Assembly: GCF_007991635.1 (NCBI RefSeq)
Contig: NZ_BJYS01000027.1
Span: 1-64,000 of the forward strand
DNA from: Adhaeribacter aerolatus
GTDB lineage: Bacteria; Bacteroidota; Bacteroidia; Cytophagales; Hymenobacteraceae
DNA: 64,000 nt
Reading direction: 5' to 3'
The notes below the pieces were generated by a model. It made no database searches. It was not told the origin of the DNA and was given only the letters and a program-made list of their open reading frames with translations. Shown here piece after piece: positions 54,356-64,000 of this stretch. Positions within the stretch are counted from its first letter, which is position 1. Every line of letters starts with the position of its first letter. A program made the position numbers and the translations under genes.

Positions 54356-54721
54356 CTAATTTTTCAGGGCATTGCCCACTACCTCCAGCACTTTGTCTTC
54401 GGAGAAGGGTTTTACTATGTAAGCCAATGCCCCGTTTTCGATGGCTTCGGTTACAATTACTTCCTGGCCAACGGCGCTAACAATTATCACTTTCATGTCG
54501 GGCTGGTCTTTCCGGATGCCTTTCAGTACATCTAACCCGGTATTGTCGGGCAATATAACGTCCAGCGTAATCAGGTCCGGATTGGTCTCTTTGGCCATCT
54601 GCAAAGCCGTTTGGCCATTCGGCGCTTCGCCTACAACCTCGTAACCTGCATCCGTCAGCATGTTTTTCAGCATGGTCCGCATGTAAAAGGAATCATCAAC
54701 TATCAATATTCTTTTTTTCAT
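54356..54721 (-). CDS. cheY: Response regulator CheY
   Basis: 121-aa single receiver domain. MKKRILIVDDSFYMRTMLKNML gives the acidic pair, LITLDVILPDNTGLD the phospho-Asp (Asp54), a Ser in IIVSAVGQ stands at the usual Thr/Ser position, and YIVKPFS holds the conserved Lys. The output partner is unknown because no flagellar switch gene is present; it may act on gliding or type IV pilus machinery or on another target (inference). Confidence 0.94.
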   Translation of the reverse strand: MKKRILIVDDSFYMRTMLKNMLTDAGYEVVGEAPNGQTALQMAKETNPDLITLDVILPDNTGLDVLKGIRKDQPDMKVIIVSAVGQEVIVTEAIENGALAYIVKPFSEDKVLEVVGNALKN

Positions 54722-54763
54722 ATTTTAGAAACACTGTTATTAAATAATAAACGACTGCATCTT

Positions 54764-55282
54764 TCAGGATAACACTCTTAATTGCTGTAATTCATCACTG
54801 GTAAGAATACGCAGAATATCCAGTACAATTATCAACCGGCCGTTTATTTTACCAATTCCTTCAATAAAATTTTCATTAATATTTAAATCCTGGATAAAAG
54901 CCGGCGTTTTATCTATCTGCGAAATAGGAATGGTTAAAGATTGGGGCATTTCCCGCACAATTAAACCAATTGTATAATCGCTGGCCTCCAAGGTCAGGGT
55001 GTACGTATTTTTGTAGTTACCCAAGCTTATGGCATCGTCCGGCAGCCGGATATGAAATCTCTCTTCCAAATCCATAATGGCAATAATATCACCCCGGATG
55101 TTGGCAATGCCTTTAATAAATTTAGGCGTTTTGGGCATCCGGGCAACTTCGGGGGTTACTGTTACCTCCTTGACCTGCTCTATCCGGATGCCGTATTCTT
55201 CTGAACCGAGTTTAAATACTATTAAGTGAACCATGGGTTCTACTTTCCGGTCCCGTTTATCTTTCCGCTCTTCCTGTTCCAT
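54764..55282 (-). CDS. cheW: Chemotaxis coupling protein CheW
   Basis: 172 aa. A charged N-terminus (MEQEERKDKRDRKVEPM) is followed by a CheW domain: LIVFKLGSEEYGIRIEQVKEVTVTPEVARMPKTPKFIKGIANIRGDIIAIMDLEERFHI and ending RLIIVLDILRIL. It links CheA to the receptor. The gene begins five bases after the receptor stop. Confidence 0.95.
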   Translation of the reverse strand: MEQEERKDKRDRKVEPMVHLIVFKLGSEEYGIRIEQVKEVTVTPEVARMPKTPKFIKGIANIRGDIIAIMDLEERFHIRLPDDAISLGNYKNTYTLTLEASDYTIGLIVREMPQSLTIPISQIDKTPAFIQDLNINENFIEGIGKINGRLIIVLDILRILTSDELQQLRVLS

Positions 55283-55287
55283 CCAAC

Positions 55288-58200
55288 TTAAGATTTTGAT
55301 TTAGGGGCGCCCTTTTTTGCAGAGCCCTTCTTCGCATCATCTGATAAGGAAGAACCAGAAGCCGCATTACCTAAATTTCTGCTACCCGAACGGCCGTTTC
55401 CGGAAGCATCCTGGTTACCAAAACGATCGTCCGGCGCGGCAAATGATGAATTTCTTATGTTTGTAAACCGGTTTGATTCCTGCGACCGGGGCGGAGATAC
55501 GAGCACTTCACGGTTATAGGTTGGGAAGCCCATTTTGCGGAAAGCCCGGCCATGCGGAATATAACTGCCGTTAATCAGCTTAAAGGCCGAAATAGCTACC
55601 TGTAAATCATCGGCAATTTCGTTTAGTTGCTGGCTGGAAGACGTAAGCTCCTGCATTGAACCGGATAATTGCTTGGCAGTACCGGCTACCTGCTGGGTAC
55701 CGTTAGCCGTTTGCTCAGCAATGGCCACCACTTCTTCTACGTATTTAACTACATCCGAAATAGAAGATTTCTGGACTTCGGTGGCTGTTAAAATATCCTG
55801 GGACGACCGCAAGGTTTCGCCAGTGGAAGTGGCAATATTTTTAAAGGCGCCGGAAGCTTCAAAAGTGGCATTTTTCCCTTTTAATACCCGGCCTTCCATG
55901 GTCGAGATCGCAGCGGCGGCCGATGAGGTATCTTTTTTCACGTCGTCTACCAAGGTCGCAATTTCGTTCGCCGATTTGCGGGAGCCCTCGGCCAGTTTCC
56001 GGATTTCTTCAGCAACTACCGCAAATCCGCGGCCTGCCTCACCAGCCCGGGCGGCTTCGATGGCCGCATTCAGGGCCAGTAAGTTGGTTTGCGAAGCGAT
56101 ATCGGTAATAACGCCCAGTGATTTAGATATTTCCTGGGAACGGGTACTCAGTACTTCAATGGTTTTGGCAGTGAGGGCCGCCGCCGTTGAAATTTCCTCC
56201 ATATTTTTCACCACTTCAGCCACCGTTTTCAGACCTAATTGGGACGTTTCCTCACCCATAATCGCGGCTTTGTTTACCACATCGGCTTTGTTTGCGGTTT
56301 CTTTAGTGGCTTTCATAATTTCCTCGATCAGTTTAAAGGCCTGATCGGTTTTTAGCGCCTGGTTGGCGGCACCTTCGGCCATTTGCTGCATCGATAACGC
56401 CACATCCACCATTACCCGGCTCATATCTAACCCTTTGTTCGCCATTTCTTCAGAAGAGCTGCCTACTACCAAAGAGCTGTCGTTAATTTCGCCGAGGAGC
56501 GAGTTGAGGTTATCTACCGCCAGGTTAACCGCGTTGGCCATAGCCAGAATATCACCGGCCGTATGAATTTCAACTTTCTGGGTTAAATCTCCTTCGGAAA
56601 TAGCCCGTACAATCCGCGACACTTCCAACACCGGCGATACAATTGATTCGAGCAGGTCGTTGAGCGTATCTACCAGTTCTTTCCAGCTACCACTTACGCC
56701 CAGTACTGTGGCCCGTTCGGTTAATTTACCTTCCACGCCGGCTACCCTGGCTACCCGGCTTACTTCACCGGCTAAACGGTTCAGGTCGTCCACCATGTTG
56801 TTGATGGTTTCAGCCAAATCAGCCATTTCACCTTTGGTTTCGAGGGTTAGTTTTTGGGTAAGGTCGCCTTTCGATACGGCGGTTACAATTTTTACAATGC
56901 CCCGTACCTGCACCGTCAGGTTGGTAGCCATGCGGTTTACGTTATCGGTTAAGGCTTCCCAAACACCGCCCACATTCGGCACACTAGCCTGGCCGCCCAG
57001 TTTACCTTCAGAGCCTACTTCCTGCGCCACGCGGGTTACTTCACCGGCAAATACATTCAGCGAATCTACCATTTGATTCAGAATATTCTTCAGCTCCAGA
57101 ATTTCGCCTTTCACATCTACCGTCATTTTCTGGCTTAAATCACCGCGGGCCACAGCGGTAGCTACGTTGGCAATATCGCGTACCTGACTGGTCAGGTTGG
57201 TGGCCATGGTGTTTACGTTGTTGGTGAGTTCTTTCCAAACACCGCCTACGTTGGGCACATTGGCCTGGCCGCCCAGTTTACCTTCCGAACCTACCTCCCG
57301 GGATACCCGGGTTACCTCATCCGCAAAAATATTTAAAGAGTTCACCATCTGGTTGATGTTGTCCTTCAACTGCAACAACTCGCCGCGTACATCTACCGTA
57401 ATTTTCTGGCTCAAATCACCGCGGGCTACGGCCGTGGCTACGTTGGCAATATCGCGCACCTGGCTGGTTAAGTTGCCCGCCATGGTGTTTACATTTTCCG
57501 TTAAGGCCTTCCAAACCCCGCCTACGTTAGGTACATTGGCCTGGCCGCCCAGTTTACCTTCGGAACCTACTTCCTGGGCCACCCGGGTTACTTCGTTGGC
57601 AAAAATATTCAGGGAGTCCACCATTTGGTTTGTATTCTCCTTCAGTTGCAGCATTTCGCCGCGTACATCCACCGTAATCTTTTTACTTAGATCGCCTTTG
57701 GCCACGGCCGTGGTAACGGTAGCAATATCCCTTACTTGCAGCGTCAGGTTGCTGGCCATGGTGTTTACGTTATCCGTCAGCACTTTCCAGGTTCCGCCTA
57801 CGTTAGGGACATTGGCTTGTCCGCCGAGCTTACCTTCGGAGCCTACCTCCCGGGCCACGCGGGTTACCTCATCGCCGAATATATTCAGCGAGTCCACCAT
57901 CTGGTTGATGTTCTCTTTCAGTTGTAAGAGTTCGCCTTTTACATCTACCGTAATTTTCTGACTCAAATCGCCCCGTGCTACGGCGGTGGCTACGTTGGCA
58001 ATATCGCGCACCTGACTCGTCAGGTTTCCCGCCATCGCGTTTACATTATTCGTGAGTTCTTTCCAAATCCCGGCTACATTGGGCACACTGGCCTGACCAC
58101 CCAGTTTACCTTCGGTACCCACTTCCAGGGCCACGCGGGTAACCTCACCGGCGAATACGTTCAGCGAATCCACCATCTGGTTCAGAATATTCTTCAGCTC

Positions 58201-59994
58201 CAGAATCTCGCCTTTAACATTCACGGTCATTTTCTGACTCAAATCGCCTTTGGCTACGGCCGTGGCTACGTTGGCTATATCGCGTACCTGGCTGGTCAGG
58301 TTGCCCGCCATAAAGTTCACGTTATCGGTCAGCTCTTTCCACATGCCCGCTACGTTCGGCACCTTGGCTTGTCCGCCTAATATTCCTTCGGCGCCTACTT
58401 CCAGGGCCACGCGGGTTACTTCCCGCCCAAAAATATTCAGGGAGTCTACCATCTGGTTGATATTCTCTTTCAACTGCAACAGCTCGCCGCGTACATCTAC
58501 CGTAATTTTCTGGCTCAAATCACCGCGGGCCACGGCCGTCGCTACGTTGGCAATATCCCGTACTTGCAAGGTCAGGTTGCTGGCCATGGCGTTTACGTTT
58601 TCAGTCAGGTCTTTCCAAACCCCGGCTACGTTCGGCACTTTCGCTTGTCCGCCGAGCTTACCTTCGGTACCCACTTCCAGGGCCACCCGGGTTACCTCAC
58701 CGGCAAATACGTTTAGCGAATCCACCATCTGGTTAATATTTTCTTTCAGCTCCAGGAATTCGCCTTTTACATTTACCGTAATCTTTTGCCGCAGGTCACC
58801 TTTCGCCACCGCCGTGGCAACGTTGGCAATATCGCGCATCTGGCTGGTCAGGTTGCTGGCCATGGTGTTTACGTTGTCGGTCAGCACTTTCCAGGTTCCG
58901 CCCACGTTCGGTACATTGGCTTGTCCGCCGAGCTTACCTTCGGAGCCTACCTCCCGGGCCACGCGGGTTACTTCATCACCGAAAATATTCAGCGAGTCCA
59001 CCATCTGGTTGATGTTCTCTTTTAACAAAAGCATCTCCCCTTTTACATCTACTGTAATTTTCTGGCTTAAGTCGCCACGGGCTACGGCCGTGGCTACGTT
59101 GGCAATATCCCGAACCTGTAAGGTCAGGTTGCTGGCCATGGTGTTTACGTTGTCGGTGAGTTCTTTCCAAACGCCGGCCACGTTGGGCACCCCGGCCTGG
59201 CCACCCAGTTTACCTTCGGAGCCTACTTCCAGGGCCACCCGGGTTACTTCACCGGCAAAAATATTCAGGTTATCGATGGTACGGTTAATGGTTTCGGCCA
59301 TTACTTTAAAATCACCGGATACCGGAATCTGGAAGCTTTCGTCGAGATTACCCCGCGAAATATTCTTCAATACTTTACCTACCTCCAATACCGGAACCGC
59401 AATCGAATCAACCAGCCCATTAATATTATTGATCATGTCTTTCCAGAAGCCGGCGGCATTTTCAGCCGAGGCGCGGGCTTTCAGGTTACCTTCCACTCCG
59501 GCTACTTTTGATATACGGGATACTTCGCCACCTACACCCCCAATCATTTCTACCATGGAGTTATAGGCTTCGGCAATATCGGCAAAAATATCGTTGTGCT
59601 GCTTGGTTAAACGCACCGAAACATCGCCCTTTTTAAAGGCATCCAAGGCAAATAGAACCCGGTTTAGCTGTTCGTTTACGTACTCATCGTCCAGGCCCTT
59701 AAAACCGTTTTTTCCATTAAGGTTGTTTACAGGGCTGTCTTCGGCCATTTTATCCTTCCCTCTTTTATTTTCCACTGGCTCTGCCAACACGGCTACCTCA
59801 GCCGGTGTAGCTTTAGGCCGGGCACTGCTCCGTTTAGTTGCTTCGGCCGGATTGGGTGGCATAAAGGCGGCATCATTGGGGTCAGGTGCTAAAGCCCCCT
59901 CCTTTTCAGCTGCCGGCCCTGGTGTTACCTCCTCGCTTCCCGGTTTAGAGATCAGTTTATCTTTATTCAACTTCATGTTTTTTCCTAAAGCCAT
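55288..59994 (-). CDS. Giant soluble poly-HAMP methyl-accepting chemotaxis protein
   Basis: 1568 aa with no transmembrane segment or signal. Order: disordered Pro/Ala/Lys-rich N-terminus (1-100); one divergent HAMP-like unit (about 105-195); a second (195-290); an array of 92-residue HAMP repeats (about 243-1029) typified by [32 protein letters not shown] and EGKLGGQA-x-VPNV; two divergent units (1030-1213); then the MCP signalling hairpin with [20 protein letters not shown] and [22 protein letters not shown] near 1350; and a basic Lys/Ser/Gly-rich tail. It resembles Nik1-type poly-HAMP sensors joined to an MCP output. No recognisable ligand-binding domain. A second ATG at 59976 is an alternative start. 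Confidence 0.93.
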   Translation of the reverse strand: MALGKNMKLNKDKLISKPGSEEVTPGPAAEKEGALAPDPNDAAFMPPNPAEATKRSSARPKATPAEVAVLAEPVENKRGKDKMAEDSPVNNLNGKNGFKGLDDEYVNEQLNRVLFALDAFKKGDVSVRLTKQHNDIFADIAEAYNSMVEMIGGVGGEVSRISKVAGVEGNLKARASAENAAGFWKDMINNINGLVDSIAVPVLEVGKVLKNISRGNLDESFQIPVSGDFKVMAETINRTIDNLNIFAGEVTRVALEVGSEGKLGGQAGVPNVAGVWKELTDNVNTMASNLTLQVRDIANVATAVARGDLSQKITVDVKGEMLLLKENINQMVDSLNIFGDEVTRVAREVGSEGKLGGQANVPNVGGTWKVLTDNVNTMASNLTSQMRDIANVATAVAKGDLRQKITVNVKGEFLELKENINQMVDSLNVFAGEVTRVALEVGTEGKLGGQAKVPNVAGVWKDLTENVNAMASNLTLQVRDIANVATAVARGDLSQKITVDVRGELLQLKENINQMVDSLNIFGREVTRVALEVGAEGILGGQAKVPNVAGMWKELTDNVNFMAGNLTSQVRDIANVATAVAKGDLSQKMTVNVKGEILELKNILNQMVDSLNVFAGEVTRVALEVGTEGKLGGQASVPNVAGIWKELTNNVNAMAGNLTSQVRDIANVATAVARGDLSQKITVDVKGELLQLKENINQMVDSLNIFGDEVTRVAREVGSEGKLGGQANVPNVGGTWKVLTDNVNTMASNLTLQVRDIATVTTAVAKGDLSKKITVDVRGEMLQLKENTNQMVDSLNIFANEVTRVAQEVGSEGKLGGQANVPNVGGVWKALTENVNTMAGNLTSQVRDIANVATAVARGDLSQKITVDVRGELLQLKDNINQMVNSLNIFADEVTRVSREVGSEGKLGGQANVPNVGGVWKELTNNVNTMATNLTSQVRDIANVATAVARGDLSQKMTVDVKGEILELKNILNQMVDSLNVFAGEVTRVAQEVGSEGKLGGQASVPNVGGVWEALTDNVNRMATNLTVQVRGIVKIVTAVSKGDLTQKLTLETKGEMADLAETINNMVDDLNRLAGEVSRVARVAGVEGKLTERATVLGVSGSWKELVDTLNDLLESIVSPVLEVSRIVRAISEGDLTQKVEIHTAGDILAMANAVNLAVDNLNSLLGEINDSSLVVGSSSEEMANKGLDMSRVMVDVALSMQQMAEGAANQALKTDQAFKLIEEIMKATKETANKADVVNKAAIMGEETSQLGLKTVAEVVKNMEEISTAAALTAKTIEVLSTRSQEISKSLGVITDIASQTNLLALNAAIEAARAGEAGRGFAVVAEEIRKLAEGSRKSANEIATLVDDVKKDTSSAAAAISTMEGRVLKGKNATFEASGAFKNIATSTGETLRSSQDILTATEVQKSSISDVVKYVEEVVAIAEQTANGTQQVAGTAKQLSGSMQELTSSSQQLNEIADDLQVAISAFKLINGSYIPHGRAFRKMGFPTYNREVLVSPPRSQESNRFTNIRNSSFAAPDDRFGNQDASGNGRSGSRNLGNAASGSSLSDDAKKGSAKKGAPKSKS
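56908..59268 (-). repeat. Tandem 276-bp repeat array inside the receptor gene
   Basis: Eight near-identical full 276-base units (92 codons each), plus partial units at each end, so the GKLGGQA-type motif occurs nine times in the protein. They encode almost the same protein unit, with a few alternating variants ([10 protein letters not shown] versus [10 protein letters not shown]). High DNA similarity points to copy-number change and gene conversion within the array. Confidence 0.9.
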
Positions 59995-60072
59995 ATGCTT
60001 GACCCTGTGTATATTATAAACTAATGGAATTTAAATTTTAAGACTGTTATTCCCCGGCCGGGGGAAAACAGG

Positions 60073-60822
60073 TTATTTTGTTATTAAAAATTCGGCAGCC
60101 AGCGCCTGGTAATCCTGGGCACCGTAAGAACCCGGATCGTAATCCAGTACACTTTTACCAAAAGAAGGCGCTTCGGCCAGCTTTACGTTCAGGCGAATAC
60201 GGGTTTTAAATATTCGTTCGGCTATATTCTGCTCCAGGTACTCCTGAATTTCCGAGCTAAGCTTCCGCCTTTTATCAAACATCACCACTACAATGCCCTT
60301 CACCTTTAATTTGGCATTAAATGCCGAACGCACTTGTTTAACGGTATTCAGAATCTGGCTTAAACCCTGCAACGTTAAAACCTCCATTTGCAAAGGAATT
60401 AAAACTTCATCGGAAGCTACCAGGGCATTTACCGTAAGCAGCGACAGCGAAGGCGGACAATCTATTAAAATAATATCATAGCCTTTTGCTTCGGCCAATA
60501 TATTTTTCAGAAACTTTTCCCTTTCGGGTTGGGTAACCAGCGAAATTTCAATATCAACCAGCTCATTTGCCCCCGGGGCAATGCTTAAATTACCTTGATT
60601 TACAATTATCTCGTTTAAACTTTTGCTGCCGGTAAAAACATCGGCCAGCGTGCCCTGCGGTTCTTCCACCCCTAAAGAATAAGAAAGATTGGCCTGGGGG
60701 TCTAAGTCTATCAGCAATATTTTTTTTCCGGTTTTACTTAAGGCACTTCCTAAATTTATAGTTGTAGTAGTTTTTCCTGTGCCACCTTTTTGGTTAATCA
60801 CAGACACTATTTTTGGCGCCAT
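60073..60822 (-). CDS. ParA-family ATPase linked to the chemosensory operon
   Basis: 249 aa from ATG 60822 (MAPKIVSVINQKGGTGKTTTTINLGSAL). A longer frame from 60939 is not needed. Deviant Walker A KGGTGKTT with signature Lys; Walker A' region LLIDLDPQANLSYSLG; Walker B YDIILIDCPPSLSLLTVNAL. No N-terminal helix-turn-helix, so it is a small (type Ib/MinD-like size) ParA. No parB gene or parS-like site is adjacent. The receptor gene follows after 78 bases in the same direction. ParA homologues next to che genes (PpfA in Rhodobacter sphaeroides, ParC in vibrios) place chemoreceptor clusters in the cell; that role is inferred here. Confidence 0.88.
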   Translation of the reverse strand: MAPKIVSVINQKGGTGKTTTTINLGSALSKTGKKILLIDLDPQANLSYSLGVEEPQGTLADVFTGSKSLNEIIVNQGNLSIAPGANELVDIEISLVTQPEREKFLKNILAEAKGYDIILIDCPPSLSLLTVNALVASDEVLIPLQMEVLTLQGLSQILNTVKQVRSAFNAKLKVKGIVVVMFDKRRKLSSEIQEYLEQNIAERIFKTRIRLNVKLAEAPSFGKSVLDYDPGSYGAQDYQALAAEFLITK

Positions 60823-61108
60823 TCGGTTGCAGAAAAAGTATTTAAAATAATATTGCTGATTAAGTTGGTTATGCGGATAAAGAAGAATAAGGCTACTGCC
60901 CGCAACTACAAATTTTATCATTTTTAGAGTAGTTACCAATACTTGTTACCCGTAATTTACTATAAAATTACAAAAATTTATTCGCAATACAGGATGGCTC
61001 AATTTAATAATCTGAAACCCAGTTGAATAAATCTTTTGCTTAAATAACTTACCCGAACTGATTTCTATAAAAGGGAACAGGTGAAATTATGCAGGTAACT
61101 CTAATCCC

Positions 61109-61585
61109 TTAATAATTAATTTTTAATCTGTACGGCGACCATTCCACCGATGCCCAGTCGGTAGCTTCCGAAATAAAGTAATTACAACCGCCTGTGGGCA
61201 CATAAACTTTGCTGCCAGTGAAATCACTAACTAAATGCGAGACTGCCGGATTATGGCTTATCAGAATAATGGTTTGGGCAGATTCAGGTAAAGCAGCCAT
61301 TTCTTTTAACAAAGTAGTAACCGAAGGATAATATAATTCCTGGCGTGATTTTAGCTTACTTAAGTCATAATGAAGGACTTCGGCAATTTTCTGGGCGGTT
61401 TGGCGGGTTCGGGTGGCGCTACTATGTATTATACTGTCGATGGTAAGCCCAAAACCTTTAATAAAAGTACCGGTTTGGGTGGCTTCCGCCATTCCGGTGG
61501 CAGAGAGCTCCCGGTCGATATCTGGTTCAATTGCCAGCGCTTCGCGGGCATGCGCATGGCGGCACAGAAATAAGTTTTTAGCCAT
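61109..61585 (-). CDS. sixA: SixA-like phosphohistidine phosphatase
   Basis: 158 aa of the histidine phosphatase superfamily. The catalytic RHA motif is in NLFLCRHAHAREAL, with the second arm in IIHSSATRTRQTAQKI and IILISHNPAVSHLV (second His). SixA acts on phosphohistidine in Hpt-type or PTS proteins. It lies between topA (divergent) and the parA-che operon (same direction, 287-base gap), so a link to CheA phosphorylation is possible but not shown. Confidence 0.9.
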   Translation of the reverse strand: MAKNLFLCRHAHAREALAIEPDIDRELSATGMAEATQTGTFIKGFGLTIDSIIHSSATRTRQTAQKIAEVLHYDLSKLKSRQELYYPSVTTLLKEMAALPESAQTIILISHNPAVSHLVSDFTGSKVYVPTGGCNYFISEATDWASVEWSPYRLKINY

Positions 61586-61745
61586 AATACAAAATAACAG
61601 TGCTTATACGGCAGTACTTATAAAAGTTACGTATTCTAAATATTTTAGAACTTTCAAAAGGAATACCTAGTTGTTTTATTAAAAAAAAAATATTCATCTT
61701 TGAAAAAAATTGGCTGGAAGGGTCGGAATTACAGTAAAAGGAAGA

Positions 61746-64000
61746 ATGGTTAAGAATTTAGTTATAGTTGAGTCGCCGGCAAAAGCCAAAACGATTGAAG
61801 GTTACCTGGGTAAAGATTTTATAGTAAAGTCCAGCTTTGGACACGTGCGCGATTTACCGAAGGATAATAATGCCATTGATATTAAAAATGGATTTAAGCC
61901 TACTTACGTGGTCTCGGCCGATAAAAAAGAAATTATTGCCCAGCTTAAAAAATTAGCCAAAGAAGCCGACACGGTTTGGTTAGCATCCGACGACGACCGC
62001 GAAGGAGAAGCTATTTCGTGGCACTTATCCGAAGCGCTGAACCTGAACGATGCGAAAACGCGGCGGATTGTATTCCGGGAAATTACCAAAAATGCCATTC
62101 TGAACGCCATTGAATCGCCGCGCAAAATAGATATAAACCGGGTAAATGCGCAGCAAGCCCGCCGGGTACTTGACCGCCTGGTTGGTTTTGAGCTCTCGCC
62201 GGTTCTCTGGAAAAAAATTAAAACCGGGCTTTCGGCCGGCCGGGTGCAATCGGTAGCGGTGCGCCTGGTAGTAGAGCGCGAGCGTGAAATAGAAAAATTT
62301 AAAGCCGAATCGGCTTTTAAAATAGTAGCTTACCTGTTGGTAAACGGCAAGCAACTGGAAGCAGAATTGCCGACGCGATTTAAAACCCAGGCCGAAGCGC
62401 AAACCTTTTTAGAAAACTGCCAAGGTGCTACTTATACCATTGAAAACTTGGAGAAAAAACCGGTTAAAAGGAGCCCCGCCGCACCGTTTACCACATCTAC
62501 CCTGCAGCAGGAAGCCAGCCGAAAACTGGGCTATTCGGTAGCCCAAACCATGACGGTGGCCCAGAAGCTTTACGAGGCCGGTAAAATTTCTTACATGCGT
62601 ACGGATTCTACTAATCTGTCGCAGGATGCAATAAACGGGGCCGCTGCCGAAATTACCCAGGCATTTGGTGCTGATTACGCAAAAACCCGGCAGTATCGTA
62701 CCAAATCCAGCTCGGCGCAGGAAGCCCACGAAGCTATCCGGCCAACCGATTTTAATGCCAAACAAGCCAGTACCGACCGCAGCGAGCAACGTTTGTACGA
62801 ATTAATCTGGAAGCGCGCTATTGCCTCCCAAATGGCCGATGCTGTAATCGAAAAAACCACGGCTACCATTGGCATCTCCACCCAGCCAAATGCTAAATTA
62901 GTTGCTACCGGCGAAGTAGTTACTTTTGAAGGATTCCTGAAAGTATATATCGAATCGAAAGACGACGGCGAACAAAACGACGATATCAAAGGGATGTTGC
63001 CGCCCTTATCGGTTGGTCAGGTTTTAAACTTAGACCGGCTACAGGCTACTCAAAGGTTTACCCGGCCCGCTCCCCGCTATACCGAGGCCAGTTTGGTAAA
63101 AAAGCTGGAAGAACTGGGGATTGGCCGTCCTTCTACTTATGCCCCCACTATTTCCACCATTCAGAAGCGGGGCTATATCGAAAAAGATAACCGGGAAGGT
63201 AAAGAAAGAACTTACCAGGTGCTTACCTTGGTTAACAACGCCTTAAAATCCGAAACCAAAACTGAAATTACCGGCGCCGAAAAGGGGAAATTATTCCCGA
63301 CTGATATGGCCATGGTGGTAAACGATTTTCTGGAAGATCATTTCCCGGCAATTATTGATTACAAGTTTACAGCTAAAGTAGAAGAAGAATTCGACCAAAT
63401 TGCCACCGGTAATAAACAGTGGGATAAAATGCTCGAAAACTTTTATGGTCCTTTCCATGAAACTGTAGAATCGAGCCAGAATATTGAACGGTCTACGGTG
63501 AGCGGTGCCCGTGATTTGGGCGTGGACCCGAATACCGGCAAAAAAGTATTTGCTAAACTTGGCCGGTTTGGTCCTTACGTGCAGTTAGGCGAAGAGAACG
63601 AAGAAACGAAAGAAAAACCGGTTTATGCCAGCCTGCGCAAAGGCCAGTTTCTGGAAAGTATCACCCTAGAAGATGCACTCGAATTATTTAAATTACCCAG
63701 GATTTTAGGCACTTTCGAGGATAAAGAAATGACAGCGGCTATTGGCCGGTTTGGACCTTTTATCAAGCATAATAATAAATTTATTTCTTTACCCAAGCAG
63801 TACGACCCGTACACGGTAAATGCCGAAGAAGCCATTGCCATTATTGAGGCCAAGCGCAAAGCCGACGCTGAAAAATGCATTAAAACCTTCGAAGAAAACC
63901 CGGAAGTTCAGGTGCTGAATGGCCGGTTTGGACCGTATATTGTAGTGGGCAAGAAAAATGTAAAAATTCCGAAAGGCAAAGAACCTGGTGAGTTAACGCT
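61746..64000 (+). CDS. topA: DNA topoisomerase I, 5' part (runs off the window)
   Basis: At least 751 codons from ATG 61746 (MVKNLVIVESPAKAKTIEGYLG) to the right edge. TOPRIM: VVSADKKEIIAQL and LASDDDREGEAISWHL. Core: NAQQARRVLDRLVGFELSPVLWKKIKTGLSAGRVQSVAVRLVVERE. The catalytic Tyr is expected in KISYMRTDSTNLS (at about 62590-62615), and GRPSTYAPTISTIQKRGYI follows. C-terminal repeated GRFGP-type units (LGRFGPYVQLG, AAIGRFGPFIKHN, NGRFGPYIVVG) are topoisomerase C-terminal repeat domains. The gene is complete at the 5' end and interrupted only by the window edge. Confidence 0.97.
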   Translation, partial: MVKNLVIVESPAKAKTIEGYLGKDFIVKSSFGHVRDLPKDNNAIDIKNGFKPTYVVSADKKEIIAQLKKLAKEADTVWLASDDDREGEAISWHLSEALNLNDAKTRRIVFREITKNAILNAIESPRKIDINRVNAQQARRVLDRLVGFELSPVLWKKIKTGLSAGRVQSVAVRLVVEREREIEKFKAESAFKIVAYLLVNGKQLEAELPTRFKTQAEAQTFLENCQGATYTIENLEKKPVKRSPAAPFTTSTLQQEASRKLGYSVAQTMTVAQKLYEAGKISYMRTDSTNLSQDAINGAAAEITQAFGADYAKTRQYRTKSSSAQEAHEAIRPTDFNAKQASTDRSEQRLYELIWKRAIASQMADAVIEKTTATIGISTQPNAKLVATGEVVTFEGFLKVYIESKDDGEQNDDIKGMLPPLSVGQVLNLDRLQATQRFTRPAPRYTEASLVKKLEELGIGRPSTYAPTISTIQKRGYIEKDNREGKERTYQVLTLVNNALKSETKTEITGAEKGKLFPTDMAMVVNDFLEDHFPAIIDYKFTAKVEEEFDQIATGNKQWDKMLENFYGPFHETVESSQNIERSTVSGARDLGVDPNTGKKVFAKLGRFGPYVQLGEENEETKEKPVYASLRKGQFLESITLEDALELFKLPRILGTFEDKEMTAAIGRFGPFIKHNNKFISLPKQYDPYTVNAEEAIAIIEAKRKADAEKCIKTFEENPEVQVLNGRFGPYIVVGKKNVKIPKGKEPGELT

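Noticed and set aside
56908-59268. Regular repeats that might suggest a CRISPR-like array
   Set aside because: Units are 276 bp, coding and in frame, with no short repeat plus unique spacer pattern.
58250-59566. Long plus-strand open frame of 438 codons opposite the receptor gene
   Set aside because: It is the antisense shadow of the repeat array. Its Ser/Thr/Pro-rich periodic sequence follows the 276-bp repeat and no promoter or family match is visible.

Overview
The window looks like a chromosomal segment of an aerobic Bacteroidota bacterium, most likely Cytophagales near the Hymenobacteraceae (inference). Evidence: a fused CcoN-CcoO oxidase subunit, the CcoG/FixH/SafE accessory set, many short-signal lipoproteins, TTTG-N20-TAnnTTTG promoters, an AddAB-like nuclease pair, and AT-rich intergenic DNA. 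No tRNA, rRNA, CRISPR array, complete insertion sequence or prophage was seen.

Layout. 1-11 kb: cbb3 oxidase locus on the minus strand (ccoNO-ccoQ-ccoP, then ccoG-fixH-safE). The two halves are separated by an MFS transporter, an arylsulfotransferase-like lipoprotein and an opposite-strand sulfotransferase. TGA-N6-TCA sites lie before both halves. 11.3-13.6 kb: an ArsR-SRPBCC-DoxX-YdeI operon ending in a broken DinB gene. 13.7-24.5 kb: single metabolic genes (acetyl esterase, GNAT, O-methyltransferase with a VF530 protein, UspA, carbonic anhydrase with an internally deleted bestrophin, phosphatase-superfamily protein, quinone-type oxidoreductase, MaoC protein). This stretch carries two copies of an unassigned structured intergenic repeat.

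24.8-35.3 kb: the helicase-nuclease (AddA-like) and nuclease (AddB-like) genes. Between them sits a 4-kb AT-rich island with a SnoaL-like lipoprotein, a duplicated fragment of the AddA 3' end, an alpha/beta hydrolase and a RES/Xre toxin-antitoxin pair. 35.5-50.4 kb: housekeeping and envelope genes (LysM protein, lipoprotein, ModF-like twin ATPase, RmuC, cytosolic substrate-binding-like protein, M2 peptidase, pirin, S24-type repressor, subtilase, RecQ, Csp-like copper protein, small membrane protein, arginase-family enzyme). Several convergent pairs share unusually long perfect terminator hairpins.

50.8-60.9 kb: a compact minus-strand chemosensory operon, ParA-like ATPase, giant soluble poly-HAMP receptor (1568 aa), CheW, CheY, CheB, CheA and CheC. 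No CheR or flagellar gene is present in the window. The receptor has an array of near-identical 92-residue repeats. The adjacent ParA-type ATPase suggests a cytoplasmic chemoreceptor array that is actively positioned; this is the most interesting system here. The window closes with a SixA-like phosphatase and a topoisomerase I gene that runs off the right edge.
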